Source: Corallococcus silvisoli
GTDB lineage: Bacteria; Myxococcota; Myxococcia; Myxococcales; Myxococcaceae
Reading direction: 5' to 3'
Length of the DNA stretch: 64,000 bases
NCBI RefSeq assembly: GCF_009909145.1
Contig: NZ_JAAAPJ010000013.1
Coordinates: 248,001 to 312,000 of the forward strand
The stretch's first letter is position 1; every line of letters starts with the position of its first letter. Below the pieces are notes generated by a model. It was not told the origin of the DNA, did not search any database, and worked only from the letters and a program-made list of their open reading frames with translations. Both the position numbers and the translations under genes were made by a program. Of this stretch, positions 63,092 through 64,000 are shown one piece after another.

Positions 63092-64000
63092 ATGTCCGTG
63101 TCCGCCCCTGCCTTCCGAGCGAAGCTGCTTGGCACCCTGTTCTGTACCCTCACCGCCCTGGCCTGCGGGCCGGCCACCCAGCCGGGCGCGCCCGAGGAGC
63201 CTCAGCTGTCCGAGGCGTCCGCGCCGGTGGTCTACGGCAACGACGACCGCAAGGACGTCTATGAGCACCCCAGCGCGGCGCTGCAGGACCGCGCGCGGCA
63301 GTCCACGGTGGCCCTGATGTACCCGGAGTCCATCGACGCCTCGGACCCGAACCACGTCATCCTGGACGGCACGACGCTGGATGACTACGAGAACCTGTGC
63401 ACCGACCAGCGCTTCCGGGACGACCCGGCGCCGGCCTGGTGCTCGGGCACGCTCATCGACGATGACCTGGTGCTGACCGCGGGCCACTGCGTGGAGACCG
63501 CGGCGGACTGCGCGGACACGCGCTTCGTCTTCAAGTTCTACAAGACGGCGGATGGCGTGCTGGAGAACATCACCAGCGCGGACATCTTCTCCTGCAAGAG
63601 CATCGTGGCGCGCAAGCTGGTGGAGAGCGGCGACCGCTACGTGGACTTCGCCATCATCAAGCTGGACCGTCCCGCCGCGCCGCGCTTCACGCCCGCCCCC
63701 ATCCGGCCGGGCAACGACGCGCTGGCGGTGGGCCAGAACGTGGCCGTCATCGGCAGCGGCAGCGGCATCCCGTTCAAGATCGACTCGGGCGGCTCCGTGC
63801 GCACGAACAACGCCGCGTATAAGGACTACTTCATCGCCACGACGGACACCTTCGGGGGCAACTCCGGCTCCGGCGTGTACGAGACGGTGAACAACACCGT
63901 GGCGGGCATCCTGGTGTTCGGCGACGACGACTACGTGCCGCGCCCGGGCGCGGGCTGCAACGTGGTCAACGTCTGCAAGGAGACCGCGTGCGGCGGCGAG
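63092..64000 (+). CDS. Trypsin-like serine protease lipoprotein (3' end beyond window)
   Basis: The first 303 codons are present and the frame is open at the window end. A lipoprotein signal (LFCTLTALACGP, Cys25) leads to an S1-type protease. The catalytic triad is visible: His132 in LTAGHC, Asp185 in YVDFAIIKLD and Ser258 in FGGNSGSG. Paired Cys are present at 103/117, 133/140 and later. VYGNDDRKDVYEHP resembles a propeptide-to-mature junction. GTCAGGAG lies about 11 bases before the ATG. It is probably exported and degrades proteins outside the cell. Confidence 0.9.
   Translation, partial: MSVSAPAFRAKLLGTLFCTLTALACGPATQPGAPEEPQLSEASAPVVYGNDDRKDVYEHPSAALQDRARQSTVALMYPESIDASDPNHVILDGTTLDDYENLCTDQRFRDDPAPAWCSGTLIDDDLVLTAGHCVETAADCADTRFVFKFYKTADGVLENITSADIFSCKSIVARKLVESGDRYVDFAIIKLDRPAAPRFTPAPIRPGNDALAVGQNVAVIGSGSGIPFKIDSGGSVRTNNAAYKDYFIATTDTFGGNSGSGVYETVNNTVAGILVFGDDDYVPRPGAGCNVVNVCKETACGGE

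Overview
The window looks like a piece of chromosome from a fruiting myxobacterium (Myxococcaceae, Corallococcus/Myxococcus type). This is an inference from gene content. GC is very high with GC-rich third codon positions. There are several eukaryote-like Ser/Thr kinases, including one fused to a histidine kinase. There are also many secreted lipoproteins with Asp/Gly- or Cys-rich tails, TPR and HEAT proteins, a Lys/Ala-rich histone H1-like protein and an NAD-type isocitrate dehydrogenase. I see no rRNA, tRNA, CRISPR array, insertion sequence or prophage. It reads as core/accessory chromosome with a few decayed patches.

Layout. 1-9 kb: an upstream gene end, a SprT-like metalloprotein, an NFACT protein, an H1-like protein with a near-consensus promoter and a U-tract terminator, a GH1 glycosidase convergent with dusB, an M50 protease-TPR fusion, an ECF sigma/anti-sigma pair and a BCP peroxiredoxin. 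9-18 kb: a CLC transporter with CBS domains, a secreted unknown, an 1186-aa HEAT-type protein ending in a small tandem repeat, an exported peroxiredoxin and an amidohydrolase that has lost metal ligands. 18-30 kb: a Ser/Thr kinase/esterase/ChbG deacetylase operon, a histidine kinase with a degenerate receiver, queF, a second Ser/Thr kinase, a coiled-coil protein, a Ppx/GppA phosphatase, a zinc alcohol dehydrogenase and an XRE-cupin regulator.

30-46 kb is the accessory-rich part. It holds several lipoproteins, a duplicated Cys-rich secreted domain, a prolyl-hydroxylase-like 2OG oxygenase, DUF4230 and DUF2270 membrane proteins, a sensor protein with a degenerate ATPase but intact receiver, and a decayed discoidin-like gene end. 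It also holds a two-gene exported operon whose second protein resembles the N-terminal module of animal large lipid transfer proteins. 46-64 kb: NAD-isocitrate dehydrogenase, a SUI1/YciH factor, a VKOR-thioredoxin fusion overlapping a cupin gene, ygfZ, a tight four-gene small-protein cassette with an immunity-like member, the tyrosine catabolic operon fahA-maiA-hppD, a 1653-aa Ser/Thr kinase-ATPase-TPR-GAF-histidine kinase, a methyltransferase, a SpoIIAA/STAS-like protein and a trypsin-like lipoprotein protease cut by the window end.

The strongest candidates for something new are the lipid-transfer-like pair (41784-45959), the small-protein cassette (50698-52139), the amidohydrolase pseudoenzyme (16501-17790) and the two opposite kinds of decayed two-component proteins (22089-23993 and 38063-40105). 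Translations were read directly. Family assignments rest on motif recognition, not on database searches.
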